Assembly (NCBI GenBank): GCA_964436315.1
Contig: CAYTCZ010000006.1
Location: 1-56,457, forward strand
Length of the DNA: 56,457 bases
DNA from: CAYTCZ01 sp964436315
GTDB taxonomy: Bacteria; Actinomycetota; Thermoleophilia; Gaiellales; Gaiellaceae
Direction: 5' to 3'
The notes beneath the pieces were generated by a model. The model had not been told where the DNA came from, searched no databases, and saw only the letters and a list, made by a program, of their open reading frames with translations. Below, piece after piece: positions 15,995 through 24,391 of the stretch (positions are counted from its first letter, which is position 1; each line of letters opens with the position of its first letter). The position numbers and the translations under genes are program-made.

Positions 15995-16507
15995 TCAAAC
16001 GACCTCTGGGATTGGGTTTCGGAGTCTGGCCAAATGGGCCTTAACCTCCTCTGCCGTCATCACGTCTCCGAAGCGGTTGTCGATGTCAAAGAGAGCGGCC
16101 TCGTGGGCCGACGTGCAGCGGTCACCGACAGCCTCCTTCGGGACGATGACGTGGAAGTTGTGGTTGAACCCGTCTTCGCACGTCGAGCGAATGCAGCCGC
16201 TCGTGCTCACACCCATCACGATCACGGTGTCGACTCTNNNNNNNNNNNNNNNNNNNNNNNNNNNNNNNNNNNNNNNNNNNNNNNNNNNNNNNNNNNNNNN
16301 NNNNNNNNNNNNNNNNNNNNNNNNNNNNNNNNNNNNNCTGTCCAGCATTTCGGGCTGTTCGGATCCGAGCGTCGCGCTCGGATCGAGCCATCCCTTGGCA
16401 AGGTCGATCACCAGGAGGCTCGGTCGCTTACCGAAGCCGACGCGGCCTCCAAACCCGCGTTCCCGGTACCAGTCTCGAAGCTCCTGGTTCTCCAGCGAAT
16501 GCTCCAT
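15995..16507 (-). CDS. Isochorismatase-family hydrolase, interrupted by assembly gap
   Basis: The N-terminal part (WYRERGFGGRVGFGKRPSLLVIDLAKGW, with catalytic Asp) and C-terminal part (VMGVSTSGCIRSTCEDG, with catalytic Cys) are intact, but 16238-16337 is N. The related protein at 35489-36178 has about 86 residues between the same landmarks, against about 33 here, so the gap is probably a fixed-length placeholder hiding roughly 260 bp. The catalytic Lys falls in the gap. Both proteins resemble N-carbamoylsarcosine amidohydrolase. A strong SD (GGGAGGAGG) precedes ATG 16507. Confidence 0.8.
   Translation of the reverse strand: MEHSLENQELRDWYRERGFGGRVGFGKRPSLLVIDLAKGWLDPSATLGSEQPEMLDXXXXXXXXXXXXXXXXXXXXXXXXXXXXXXXXXXRVDTVIVMGVSTSGCIRSTCEDGFNHNFHVIVPKEAVGDRCTSAHEAALFDIDNRFGDVMTAEEVKAHLARLRNPIPEVV
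16238..16337. other. Assembly gap (100 N)
   Basis: Exactly 100 undetermined bases inside a cysteine hydrolase gene. The round number indicates a scaffolding placeholder rather than a measured distance. The continuity of the reading frame across it is not evidence of the real length. Confidence 0.99.
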
Positions 16508-16609
16508 GTTCGCCTCCTCCCGCGTCGGCGGTCTCCTACGGAAAGCTTCGCCGTCTCGATGGGATTATGCTCCTTCGTTCGATGGCAGTACTGGGAGTGA
16601 GGTGATGCA

Positions 16610-17605
16610 ATGACGCCCGCGACAGCCGCAGGTACCGGCACGCTCGAGAAGGCGGAGCTGCTCGAGCTCTACCGCACCATGCGAACGATCCGCGAGTTCG
16701 AGGAGCGCCTGCACGCGGAGTTCGCGACGGGGGAGATCCCCGGTTTCGTCCATCTCTATGCGGGCGAAGAGGCCATAGCGGCCGGAATCTGTGCCCACGT
16801 GGACGATGGCGATTACATCGCGAGCACGCACCGCGGTCACGGACATGCGATTGCCAAAGGTTGTGACGTCAAGGCGATGATGGCCGAGATCTACGGGAAG
16901 CAAGAAGGGCTTTGCCGCGGCAAAGGCGGCTCGATGCATATCGCCGATTTCGATCTCGGGATGCTCGGCGCGAACGGGATCGTCGGGGGTGCTCCTCCGC
17001 TCGTCTGCGGAGTTGGTCTGTCCGCGAAGGTGCGTGGGACCGAACAGGTCGGCATCGCGTTCGTTGGAGACGGAGGAGCGAACCAGGGGACATTTCTCGA
17101 GAGCCTGAATCTCGCTGCGGTGTGGCATCTGCCGGTCGTCTTCGTCTGTGAGAACAACGGCTATGCCGAGTCCACGTCGGTCAACTTCCACCAGAGCGGC
17201 ATCGATGTCGCAAAGCGCGCAGATGGATTCGGCCTTCCGGGCGTGGTCGTCGACGGTCACGACGTGTTCGCCGTCTACGAGACGGCCGGCGAGGCCATTC
17301 GACGGGCACGGACCGGAGGTGGGCCGTCGCTCCTCGAGTGCAAGGTCAACCGCTACTTCGGTCACTTCGAGGGGGACGCCCAGACGTACCGAGCGCCCGG
17401 CGAGGTGGAGAAGGTCCGCGCTGAAAAGGATTGCCTCGAGCAATTCGCCACGCGTGTGACCTCCTCGGGTCTGGTCGAGCCCGAGGACCTCCAGTCCATC
17501 AATGAGGAAGTCGGCAGTCTGATCGACGAGGCAGTCGCCGAGGCGAAGGCCGGTTCCGATCCGGAAGCACGCGATCTCCTCACGGACGTCTACGTCTCGT
17601 ACTAA
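16610..17605 (+). CDS. acoA: Acetoin/pyruvate dehydrogenase E1 alpha (AcoA-like)
   Basis: A 331-residue ThDP-dependent E1 alpha. HRGHGHAIAKG near residue 74, KGGSMHIADF near residue 106, and the ThDP motif GDGGANQG...NNGYAES near residues 150-185 are typical of AcoA/PdhA. With the E1 beta at 17783 and the lipoyl protein at 18799 it would cleave acetoin or oxidatively decarboxylate a 2-oxoacid. A 177-bp spacer with repeats separates it from the beta subunit, which is unusual for this operon. ATG 16610 follows GGGAGTGAGGTG. Confidence 0.85.
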   Translation: MTPATAAGTGTLEKAELLELYRTMRTIREFEERLHAEFATGEIPGFVHLYAGEEAIAAGICAHVDDGDYIASTHRGHGHAIAKGCDVKAMMAEIYGKQEGLCRGKGGSMHIADFDLGMLGANGIVGGAPPLVCGVGLSAKVRGTEQVGIAFVGDGGANQGTFLESLNLAAVWHLPVVFVCENNGYAESTSVNFHQSGIDVAKRADGFGLPGVVVDGHDVFAVYETAGEAIRRARTGGGPSLLECKVNRYFGHFEGDAQTYRAPGEVEKVRAEKDCLEQFATRVTSSGLVEPEDLQSINEEVGSLIDEAVAEAKAGSDPEARDLLTDVYVSY

Positions 17606-17648
17606 GTGCCCCCCTCCGTAAATACGTCGACGTCTGACCGGCTGCAAA

Positions 17649-17663
17649 CCGGCGCAACGCCGG
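17649..17663. repeat. GC-rich hairpin after acoA-like gene
   Basis: Arms CCGGCG and CGCCGG around CAA form a perfect 6-bp stem 44 bp after the E1 alpha stop. No T-run follows, so a classical intrinsic terminator is not supported. It could be a processing or REP-like element belonging with the repeat just downstream. Confidence 0.5.
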
Positions 17664-17673
17664 CGTCCTCGGT

Positions 17674-17721
17674 CGCGCCCGTATTTCAGGTCAATATGGA
17701 CGCTCCCTGCGTCCTTGGCCT
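17674..17721. repeat. Dispersed intergenic hairpin repeat, copy 2
   Basis: Second copy of the element at 1-47. The hairpin is perfect here: GGACGC (17698-17703), loop TCCCT, GCGTCC (17709-17714). It ends 61 bp before the E1 beta start, a distance similar to copy 1 and its downstream gene (68 bp). No coding sequence is evident in 17606-17782. Confidence 0.8.
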
Positions 17722-17782
17722 GCTTGGTGTTCGCGCGGCCTTACATCACGGTACCTACGAAGGGGAGCACTGAGGATCAGCG

Positions 17783-18802
17783 ATGGCACGAAACATCACG
17801 TACCAGCAGGCGATCAACGAGGCCCTGGATCAGGAGATGAGCCGCGATCCGACAGTCGTCGTCTTTGGCGAGGACGTCGTCGGAGGTGCCGGGACCGACG
17901 GGGAAATCGACGCCTGGGGAGGCGTTATGGGGGTCACGAAGGGCCTCAACGGCAAATATCCAAACCGCGTTCTCGACACCCCGATCAGCGAATCGGCTTT
18001 CATCGGCGCGGCTGTCGGAGCTGCGGCATCCGGCCTGCGTCCGGTCGCGGAGCTGATGTTCGTCGACTTCATGGGTGTCTGCTTCGACCAGATCTTCAAT
18101 CAGGCGGCGAAGTTCCGATACATGTTCGGCGGGAAGGCGGTGACCCCCGTCGTGATCCGAACGATGTTCGGCGCTGGAATCCGGGCAGCCGCCCAGCACT
18201 CACAAAGCCTCTACCCGTTGTTCACTCATATCCCCGGCCTCAAGGTCGTAATCCCCTCGACTCCGTACGACGCGAAAGGACTCCTGATCCAGTCGATTCG
18301 CGACGACGACGTCGTGATGTTCTTCGAGAACAAGACGCTCTATGCGATCGAGGGCGATGTTCCGGAGGAGAGCTACGTCGTGCCGTTTGGCGAGGCCGAA
18401 TTCGTGCGCGAGGGCGGCGACGCGACCATCGTTACGGTCGGCCGTATGGTGCACACGTCGCTGGAAGCGGCGGATCGTCTGGCCGAAGACGGGATCGAGT
18501 GCGAGATCATCGACTTGCGGACGACATCGCCTCTCGACGAAGAGACCATCTACGAGAGCGTCGAGAACACCGGACGGCTCGTGGTCGTCGATGAGGCGTA
18601 TCCCCGCTGCAGTATCGCGTCGGACGTCTCTGCGCTCGTCGCCCAGAATTGCTTCGACGCACTGGAGGCGCCCATCAGGATGGTCACTGCGCCGCACGCC
18701 CCGCCACCGTTCAGTCCGGTGCTCGAGGATCTCTACGTACCGAGCCCCGACCGGGTTGCGACAGCGGTACGGGAGGCCGTCGGCGCCGAGGTCGCCACGT
18801 GA
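17783..18802 (+). CDS. acoB: Acetoin/pyruvate dehydrogenase E1 beta (AcoB-like)
   Basis: A 339-residue transketolase-type beta subunit. The N-terminus ITYQQAINEALDQEM is typical, VVFGEDVVGGAG supplies the ThDP-contacting Glu, DTPISESAFIGAA is near residue 71 and MFVDFMGVCFDQI near residue 92. It pairs with the alpha subunit upstream and overlaps the next gene by GTGA. It is the only E1 beta in the window although two E1 alpha genes are present. Confidence 0.88.
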   Translation: MARNITYQQAINEALDQEMSRDPTVVVFGEDVVGGAGTDGEIDAWGGVMGVTKGLNGKYPNRVLDTPISESAFIGAAVGAAASGLRPVAELMFVDFMGVCFDQIFNQAAKFRYMFGGKAVTPVVIRTMFGAGIRAAAQHSQSLYPLFTHIPGLKVVIPSTPYDAKGLLIQSIRDDDVVMFFENKTLYAIEGDVPEESYVVPFGEAEFVREGGDATIVTVGRMVHTSLEAADRLAEDGIECEIIDLRTTSPLDEETIYESVENTGRLVVVDEAYPRCSIASDVSALVAQNCFDALEAPIRMVTAPHAPPPFSPVLEDLYVPSPDRVATAVREAVGAEVAT

Positions 18803-19914
18803 GTGAGATCCACAAGGTCGGCGTGCCCAAGTGGGGCCTGTCGATGACCGAAGGAAAGCTCGTGGATTGGCTCGTCGACGAAGGAGCTCCTGTCCAGAAG
18901 GGCGATGATCTGGCCGAGGTCGAGACCGAGAAGATCAACGGGATCGTCGAGGCCCCAGCGGCCGGCGTCCTACGGCGAAGAGTCGCCGAGATCGGAGAGA
19001 CCCGACCCGTCGGCGCGCTCCTCGCTATCGTCGCCGACCCGGCCATCCCCGACGCGGAGATCGACGAGTTCATCGCGGCCTTCGACGCGAGCTTCGTGCC
19101 GGAGGAGGAGGCCGAGGCCGAACGTGAGCCGGAGTCGATCACGATCGGCGGGCGAACGGTTCGCTATGTGGCGATCGGGGACGGCGCTCCAGCCGTGCTC
19201 CTGCTCCACGGCTTTGGCGGCAATATGGGGAACTGGCTCTTCAACCAGGAGTCACTCGCCGACGGCCGAACCGCCATCGCGCTCGATCTTCCCGGACACG
19301 GCGCTTCGACGAAGGACGTCGGCGAAGGAAGCTTGGACGAGTACGTGACTGTGGTTGAAGAGTTCGTGGACGCGGCCGGGCTCGAGAGCGTCCACTTCGT
19401 CGGACATTCGATGGGCGGGCTGATCGCCTCGGCTTGCGCGACGCGCCGCCCCGAATCGACGGCGTCGCTCACGCTGATTGCGAGCGCGGGCTACGGAGAA
19501 GAAATCAATGGTGACTACATCGACGGTTTCGTCTCGGCCGGCAGTCGGAGGGAGCTCAAGTCAATCGTTGGCCTGGTCTTTGCCGATAGCTCGCTCGTCA
19601 CCCGCCAGCTCGTGGATGACCTTCTGAAGTACAAACGTGTCGATGGAGTAACTGAGGCCCTGCAGACCACGGCCGCCAGCCTCTTTCCTGATGGCAAGCA
19701 GACGAACGTGGTCGCTGCCGACGTCGCGGCGACGGACGTGCCGCGTCTCGTGATTTGGGGCCGGGAGGACAGAGTTCTCCCGGCCGCCCATGCGGATGCG
19801 GCCGCCGCGACCCGCGTCGAGGTTCTCGATCGAGTCGGCCACTCACCGCACATGGAGGCGGCGGGCGACGTCAATCGTCTAGTCGACGAGTTCCTGAGGA
19901 CGGCCAGCGCGTAG
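18799..19914 (+). CDS. acoC: Lipoyl domain-alpha/beta hydrolase fusion (AcoC-like E2)
   Basis: A 371-residue protein with an N-terminal lipoyl domain (lipoyl Lys K45 in ETEKING), an acidic linker near 100-115, and an alpha/beta hydrolase domain with LLLHGFGGNMGNW near residue 137 and nucleophile motif GHSMGG near residue 196. This arrangement is characteristic of AcoC of acetoin dehydrogenase rather than the usual E2 acyltransferase. GTG 18799 overlaps the E1 beta stop. No E3 gene is adjacent. The last 36 nt overlap the opposing AcoX-like gene. Confidence 0.85.
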   Translation: MSEIHKVGVPKWGLSMTEGKLVDWLVDEGAPVQKGDDLAEVETEKINGIVEAPAAGVLRRRVAEIGETRPVGALLAIVADPAIPDAEIDEFIAAFDASFVPEEEAEAEREPESITIGGRTVRYVAIGDGAPAVLLLHGFGGNMGNWLFNQESLADGRTAIALDLPGHGASTKDVGEGSLDEYVTVVEEFVDAAGLESVHFVGHSMGGLIASACATRRPESTASLTLIASAGYGEEINGDYIDGFVSAGSRRELKSIVGLVFADSSLVTRQLVDDLLKYKRVDGVTEALQTTAASLFPDGKQTNVVAADVAATDVPRLVIWGREDRVLPAAHADAAAATRVEVLDRVGHSPHMEAAGDVNRLVDEFLRTASA

Positions 19915-20919
19915 CAATCCTCGGTCGGCAGCCTCGGCCATCACCTGATCGACGGCAATCGTCAAAGGGCCCTCCGAACTGAGGTGAACCTCGACGCGAT
20001 CATCTCGGCCGAGCTCGATCTCGCGCTCGCCATCCAGAGCAACGCAACCGCCGCCGGGGGCGATGGTGATCGATTCACCGGGCTCCACCCTCCGCGACCC
20101 GACCACGCCAACGGGCACGATCAGACCCGGGGCGATGGCGGCGGACACGACCATCGGTGCCTGCTCCGGGTCGCCCAGGCGGATATGGAGGCCCTGGTCG
20201 CCGGACCGCGGAAGCGCCTCGAGTTGCCCGGCCACGGCTGAGAGGCCAAGCCCGTCGGGGTTGGCGAACGACACGACAAGCTCCGAGAGACTCTCGGGCT
20301 GCCAGAGCGCTCGGGCACCCACCCAACGGTCGGCGCTGAACGCGACGTCGACGAGAGCGCAGTCCTGATCGGGAGCTCCGTTGACCGAGACGGTCAGGAT
20401 TTTCTCTCGGCGGAGGATGTCCGGCCCCTTCACCCGACCTGTCGCCACGAACCCCGTCGCGAGCCCTGCGACCGTCGCCTCGACGATTCTCGAAAACGCA
20501 TTGTTCGTCCCGGTGGACATGGGGCAGAGGGGCGCGTCGCCGATGTGTTTCGCGGCGACGCGGTGAGTTCCGTCGCCGCCGAGAACTACCACCGCGGCGA
20601 CTCCGCGATCGACCATCATTTGGGCAGCGATCCCGGTGTCCTCGGCGGTCAGCTGACACTCCATGTCGAGCGTCTCGAGCACGGGCAGTCGGGCGGTTTC
20701 TGATCGCTCGAGCCGCCGGCTAAGGCTGCCCGAGACGCCTTCGGCAGCGGGCATCATCAGAACGCGATCGACGCCGCTCGCTCCGAGGCCCGCCAGGAGC
20801 CGAAAGACCATGCTCCCTTTCTCGGCGTTGTCGAAAACGGAGGCGTTGGCGACGAGTCGCCGGACGTCTCGTCCGGACAGCGGGTTGACGATGATTCCGA
20901 CGCTGGCTGGGTCGGACAT
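19879..20919 (-). CDS. acoX: AcoX-like NAD kinase-fold protein
   Basis: A 346-residue ATP-NAD-kinase-like protein. The hallmark VVLGGDGTHR is near residue 114 and STGTNNAFSR near residue 137. AcoX proteins accompany acetoin dehydrogenase genes, and their biochemical role is unresolved. Here the gene is convergent with acoABC and overlaps acoC by 36 bp, and it forms the end of a minus-strand operon with an oxidoreductase, an aminotransferase, an M24 protein and an amidase. Confidence 0.75.
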   Translation of the reverse strand: MSDPASVGIIVNPLSGRDVRRLVANASVFDNAEKGSMVFRLLAGLGASGVDRVLMMPAAEGVSGSLSRRLERSETARLPVLETLDMECQLTAEDTGIAAQMMVDRGVAAVVVLGGDGTHRVAAKHIGDAPLCPMSTGTNNAFSRIVEATVAGLATGFVATGRVKGPDILRREKILTVSVNGAPDQDCALVDVAFSADRWVGARALWQPESLSELVVSFANPDGLGLSAVAGQLEALPRSGDQGLHIRLGDPEQAPMVVSAAIAPGLIVPVGVVGSRRVEPGESITIAPGGGCVALDGEREIELGRDDRVEVHLSSEGPLTIAVDQVMAEAADRGLLRAGRPQELVD

Positions 20920-20929
20920 CGATCCTGAG

Positions 20930-21940
20930 CTACGGGGCGAGGCTGTCGATGAGTTCCTCGATCAACCCGTCGGCGGCGATGAGTTTCGGGACCTCGACTC
21001 CGGCGCGACGGTAGTCGTCGAGGCGGGCGCGGCATTCCTCGGGCGTCCCGGCGGCGGCGACCTCATCGACGATGTCGTCACCGACGAGCTTTGCGGCTGC
21101 CTCGAGTCCCTCGGAGCGAAACGTGGCACGGGTATGTTCCAGCAGTTCCGCGTCGAGTCCCGTTTCCTTGGCGATGTTCGGGAACATCGAGAGATAGAGG
21201 GCGATGAAGCTTCTGGCGCGGTCTTTTCCGGCGGCCGAGTCTGCGTCAGGTGAGGTGAGGATTCCCATCGAGATCTCGACGTTCTCCAGAGATCGGCCAG
21301 CCCGGTTGGTCCCCTCTCCAATACGTTCGAGCGCACGCGTGACGTAGCTCGTCGGCAGGCAGACGTTGAGCATCGCCCCGTCGGCGAGCTCGCCGGCAAG
21401 CTCGAGGGCGCGCGGTCCGGTGACGCCGAGGTAAAGAGGAAGACGATCCGCTGCTCCGTCAGTACCTTTCTCCGACAGGAGATCCTCGATTCGGGCACCT
21501 GCCAACTCGACGGCCGTCCCCTCGTAGACGACCTCCTCGCCACGGATCAACGGCCGGATCACCTCGATGTATTCGCGCAGCCTGGTGAGAGGCTTGTCGA
21601 AAGGAATTCCCTGCGGAGCGAGGACGAGCGGGGAGCCGGTGCCGAGCCCCATAACGATCCGGCCGGGAGCGATCTCGTCGAGTCCGATGAAGGAGAGCGC
21701 GATGACGACCGGCGTGCGCGTGTAGACGTTCACAATGCCCGTGCCGATCCTGAGGCGCTTCGTGGCCGCTGCGATTGCGGCAACCGGGGTGAAGCCGTCA
21801 CGGGTCATCCGTGTCTCGGCGACCCAGACCGACTCGAAGCCGCGGTCTTCGGCCTTCTGAGCGAGCCTGACCATGTCGGGAATCGCCGGTGCTCCCGGAA
21901 ACAGGATCCCGAGCCGGTTTGTCGACGGAACGTCGCTCAT
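20930..21940 (-). CDS. LLM-class flavin-dependent oxidoreductase
   Basis: A 336-residue luciferase-like monooxygenase or F420-dependent reductase. RLGILFPG at the N-terminus, AEDRGFESVWVAET near residue 31, IGTGIVNVYTRTP near residue 66 and GRIVMGLGTGS near residue 93 match this superfamily. In actinomycetes many use F420 or FMN. The stop lies 11 bp before AcoX, and the start overlaps the upstream aminotransferase stop by 4 bp. The substrate is unknown. Confidence 0.82.
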   Translation of the reverse strand: MSDVPSTNRLGILFPGAPAIPDMVRLAQKAEDRGFESVWVAETRMTRDGFTPVAAIAAATKRLRIGTGIVNVYTRTPVVIALSFIGLDEIAPGRIVMGLGTGSPLVLAPQGIPFDKPLTRLREYIEVIRPLIRGEEVVYEGTAVELAGARIEDLLSEKGTDGAADRLPLYLGVTGPRALELAGELADGAMLNVCLPTSYVTRALERIGEGTNRAGRSLENVEISMGILTSPDADSAAGKDRARSFIALYLSMFPNIAKETGLDAELLEHTRATFRSEGLEAAAKLVGDDIVDEVAAAGTPEECRARLDDYRRAGVEVPKLIAADGLIEELIDSLAP

Positions 21941-23256
21941 GCGGTCGCACCGGCGCTTGCCGCGACGAGCGCCCCATCGAGGATCTCAGTCCCTCGATCG
22001 AGCTGCTCCTCGGTCGTCGAGAACGGTGGGACGAAGCGCAGCACGGATCCGTTCCGCCGGACGCTGAACAGAAGGCCTTCACGAAGACAGTGTTCGCCGA
22101 TCTGCTCGCCGGCCCACCAGGCTGGTGCGCCGTCTTCCTCAACAAGCTCGATTCCCTGCAGAATCCCACGTCCCCGGATATCGCCGATGAGCGAGTGGAC
22201 GCTCGCGAGCTGCTCGAGCCGCTCGCGAAGCTGTTGAGCGATCACCTGGGCGCGCTCGGTAAGTCGCTCCTCCTCGATCGCCACGAGCGTTGCGTGAGCC
22301 GCGGCGCACGCAAGTGGATCCGCAGTGTGGGAGTGCGCGTAGGTGAAGCCACGCCGAAGGACCTCCTCTTCGATCTCTTCGCTCGTGACAATCCCGCTGA
22401 TCGCGATTCCTCCGCCGAAGTGTTTCGAGATCGTCAAGACATCGGGGATGACGTCCTCGCGCTCAAAAGCCCACATCGTTCCGAGCTTGGCGAGGCCGGT
22501 CTGCGCTTCGTCGAGGATGAAGAGCCCTCCTCGGGCCCGCGTTTCGTCGGCAATCCGCCGGAGCCATCCAGGCGGAGGCTCGATGACGCCGCCGGCACTG
22601 AGAAGCGGCTCCGTGATCACCGCGGCGAGGCCGCTGGACATCTGGGCGTCGAGGAGTTCGACGCTCGCATCGACGCAACGAATGTCGCAGTCGGGGTATT
22701 CATGGCCGATCGGACACCGGTAGCAGTACGGGGTGAAGAAAGCGAAGTTGCCAGGCGGTCCCGGCGGAATCCCCGCATGGCCGAATGCGTACGTCACCTG
22801 GCGGGAGCCGTCGCTGAGCCCGTGAAAGCTCGCGTGGGGGCTCGCAATCTCGTACCGGCCGGTGACCTTCTTGGCGATCCCGATCGCGGCCTCGTTCGCA
22901 TCGGATCCCGAGAGTCCAAAGAAGCTCTTCTGAAGTGGGCTCGGAAGTGTCGAGGCCAGGCGTTCCGCCAGCTGGATTTCCTGAACGTTGTAGTAGGTGG
23001 AGCTGGCGTGGACGAGCGTCTGGAGAGCCTCTGCGACCGCACTGATGATGCGCGGATGATTGTGCCCAAGCGCCGAGCACATCTGGCCTGAGTTGAAGTC
23101 CAGGTACTCCTTGCCCTCGACGTCGAAGACGACCGAGCCTTGCCCATGCGAAAACACCGGCCCGTCGTAGTGCGGCCGGTCGAGTCTGGCCCGGAAGCAG
23201 TACTTCCGTGCCCGCTCCAGCCACTCCGCTTCGTTCAGACCTTCATCCTTCCACAA
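21937..23256 (-). CDS. Class III aminotransferase, dialkylglycine decarboxylase-like
   Basis: A 439-residue fold I PLP enzyme. The PLP lysine is K278 in LTISKHFGGG; FILDEAQTGLAKLG carries the cofactor Asp, and SGSDANEAAI near residue 117 binds phosphate. The tyrosine/cysteine-rich PYCYRCPIGHEYPDC loop is reminiscent of 2,2-dialkylglycine decarboxylase-type members. It likely deaminates or decarboxylates an amino-acid-like product of the neighbouring amidase. It overlaps the M24 gene by 14 bp. Confidence 0.82.
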   Translation of the reverse strand: MWKDEGLNEAEWLERARKYCFRARLDRPHYDGPVFSHGQGSVVFDVEGKEYLDFNSGQMCSALGHNHPRIISAVAEALQTLVHASSTYYNVQEIQLAERLASTLPSPLQKSFFGLSGSDANEAAIGIAKKVTGRYEIASPHASFHGLSDGSRQVTYAFGHAGIPPGPPGNFAFFTPYCYRCPIGHEYPDCDIRCVDASVELLDAQMSSGLAAVITEPLLSAGGVIEPPPGWLRRIADETRARGGLFILDEAQTGLAKLGTMWAFEREDVIPDVLTISKHFGGGIAISGIVTSEEIEEEVLRRGFTYAHSHTADPLACAAAHATLVAIEEERLTERAQVIAQQLRERLEQLASVHSLIGDIRGRGILQGIELVEEDGAPAWWAGEQIGEHCLREGLLFSVRRNGSVLRFVPPFSTTEEQLDRGTEILDGALVAASAGATA

Positions 23257-24385
23257 CCGTCAGTTCGTGCCGGAGCCCGGAGAGCTGCTCACAGCCTTCG
23301 GGCGTCACATGGAAGCCCTCTGCGACGACGGCGCCGAGACCTGCATCTGGATTCTCGTAGTTCGGATGGACGCTCACGACCTGATCCACGTCGAAGCGGC
23401 TTCGATCAGAGGAAGAGAGCGTCGGCAGGTCGTGGTCGACGCCGATCCCGTGGCCGAGCCCGAGCCCGGTCGCGAGCTCGTAGCGCTCGGCGACCTCCTC
23501 CAGCGCGGCGGCCGCGTGGGCGACGCTCGCACCGGGAGCGATGCGAGTGCTGATGAGCCCGAGCGCTTCGTAGCACGCGTCGGCCATCGCCTTTGACTTT
23601 GCGTTGGGCTCGCCGATCGAAAAGAGGCCGCCCTGCTCGACCCAGAAGCCGTCGGGAGTTGCGACCTCGACGAGCACGGTCACGAGATCGCCGGCCTCGA
23701 GCACGCTCTCCGTCGTTCGACGGGCGAAGTGGCGTGCGCTGTCGACGAAGACCAATAGCTCCGATGCGCCGTTCGCGCGCAGTGTGCGTTCGATCTCGGC
23801 CACCACGGCCTGCGCTCGAGTTCCCGGTCGAAGGAGGGGGGCTGCAGCTTGATAGCCATCGTCGGCACGGGCAAAGGTTTTACGAAGCCGCGTAACCTCC
23901 CACGGTTCCTTCACGGCCTTGACCTCGGCCACGAGGCCGGTGGCATCGACGAGCTCGACATCGGGAAGCGCCTGCTGCAAGAGGAGGTAGTCTGCGACTG
24001 GCACGATCTGACCGAGGCCGGCAATCCCGACTCGGCGATCGCCGGTCTCGTGGATCTCGGTGGCAAGCGCCGTCGCGAGGGTCTCACTGCCCCGTTTGGC
24101 ATCACCCTCGCCGGTCGACCGGACGTCGGCCAGATAGCTTTTCTCGCGTGCGATTGCGGCATCCGCGCTGCTTGGCACGAACAGGATCGGCTCACCGCTC
24201 AGGCGAAGAAGCGCGTACGACGTCCGCAGAATCGGTGTGTACCCCGCGACGTACACCACGAGGCCGAAACCGGCGATCACTCCACGGGCCGCGAGGACGA
24301 GCGCATCCAGGTCGGCGGCTGCCATCGCCTGCTGGAGGCGTTTCCAACGCGGCTCGAGTTGCTCGCGCGTAACGGCCATTCCCAC
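23243..24385 (-). CDS. M24-family creatinase/Xaa-Pro peptidase-like protein with degraded metal site
   Basis: A 380-residue two-domain M24 protein: creatinase N-domain near 10-140, then the pita-bread domain. GHGIGVDHD retains the central His. The first Asp position (GDLVTVL) is Leu, the second (GFWVEQGG) is Glu, the EPG Glu is replaced in VSVHPNY, and only the last Glu (VVAEGFHV) remains. Metal-dependent peptidase activity is therefore doubtful, and a creatinase-like metal-free C-N hydrolase is a reasonable alternative. GTG 24385 or ATG 24379 may start it. Confidence 0.75.
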   Translation of the reverse strand: MGMAVTREQLEPRWKRLQQAMAAADLDALVLAARGVIAGFGLVVYVAGYTPILRTSYALLRLSGEPILFVPSSADAAIAREKSYLADVRSTGEGDAKRGSETLATALATEIHETGDRRVGIAGLGQIVPVADYLLLQQALPDVELVDATGLVAEVKAVKEPWEVTRLRKTFARADDGYQAAAPLLRPGTRAQAVVAEIERTLRANGASELLVFVDSARHFARRTTESVLEAGDLVTVLVEVATPDGFWVEQGGLFSIGEPNAKSKAMADACYEALGLISTRIAPGASVAHAAAALEEVAERYELATGLGLGHGIGVDHDLPTLSSSDRSRFDVDQVVSVHPNYENPDAGLGAVVAEGFHVTPEGCEQLSGLRHELTVVEG

Positions 24386-24391
24386 CGGCCT

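Noticed and set aside
17649..17663. Intrinsic terminator after acoA
   Set aside because: Stem is good but there is no T-run, and acoB follows on the same strand.
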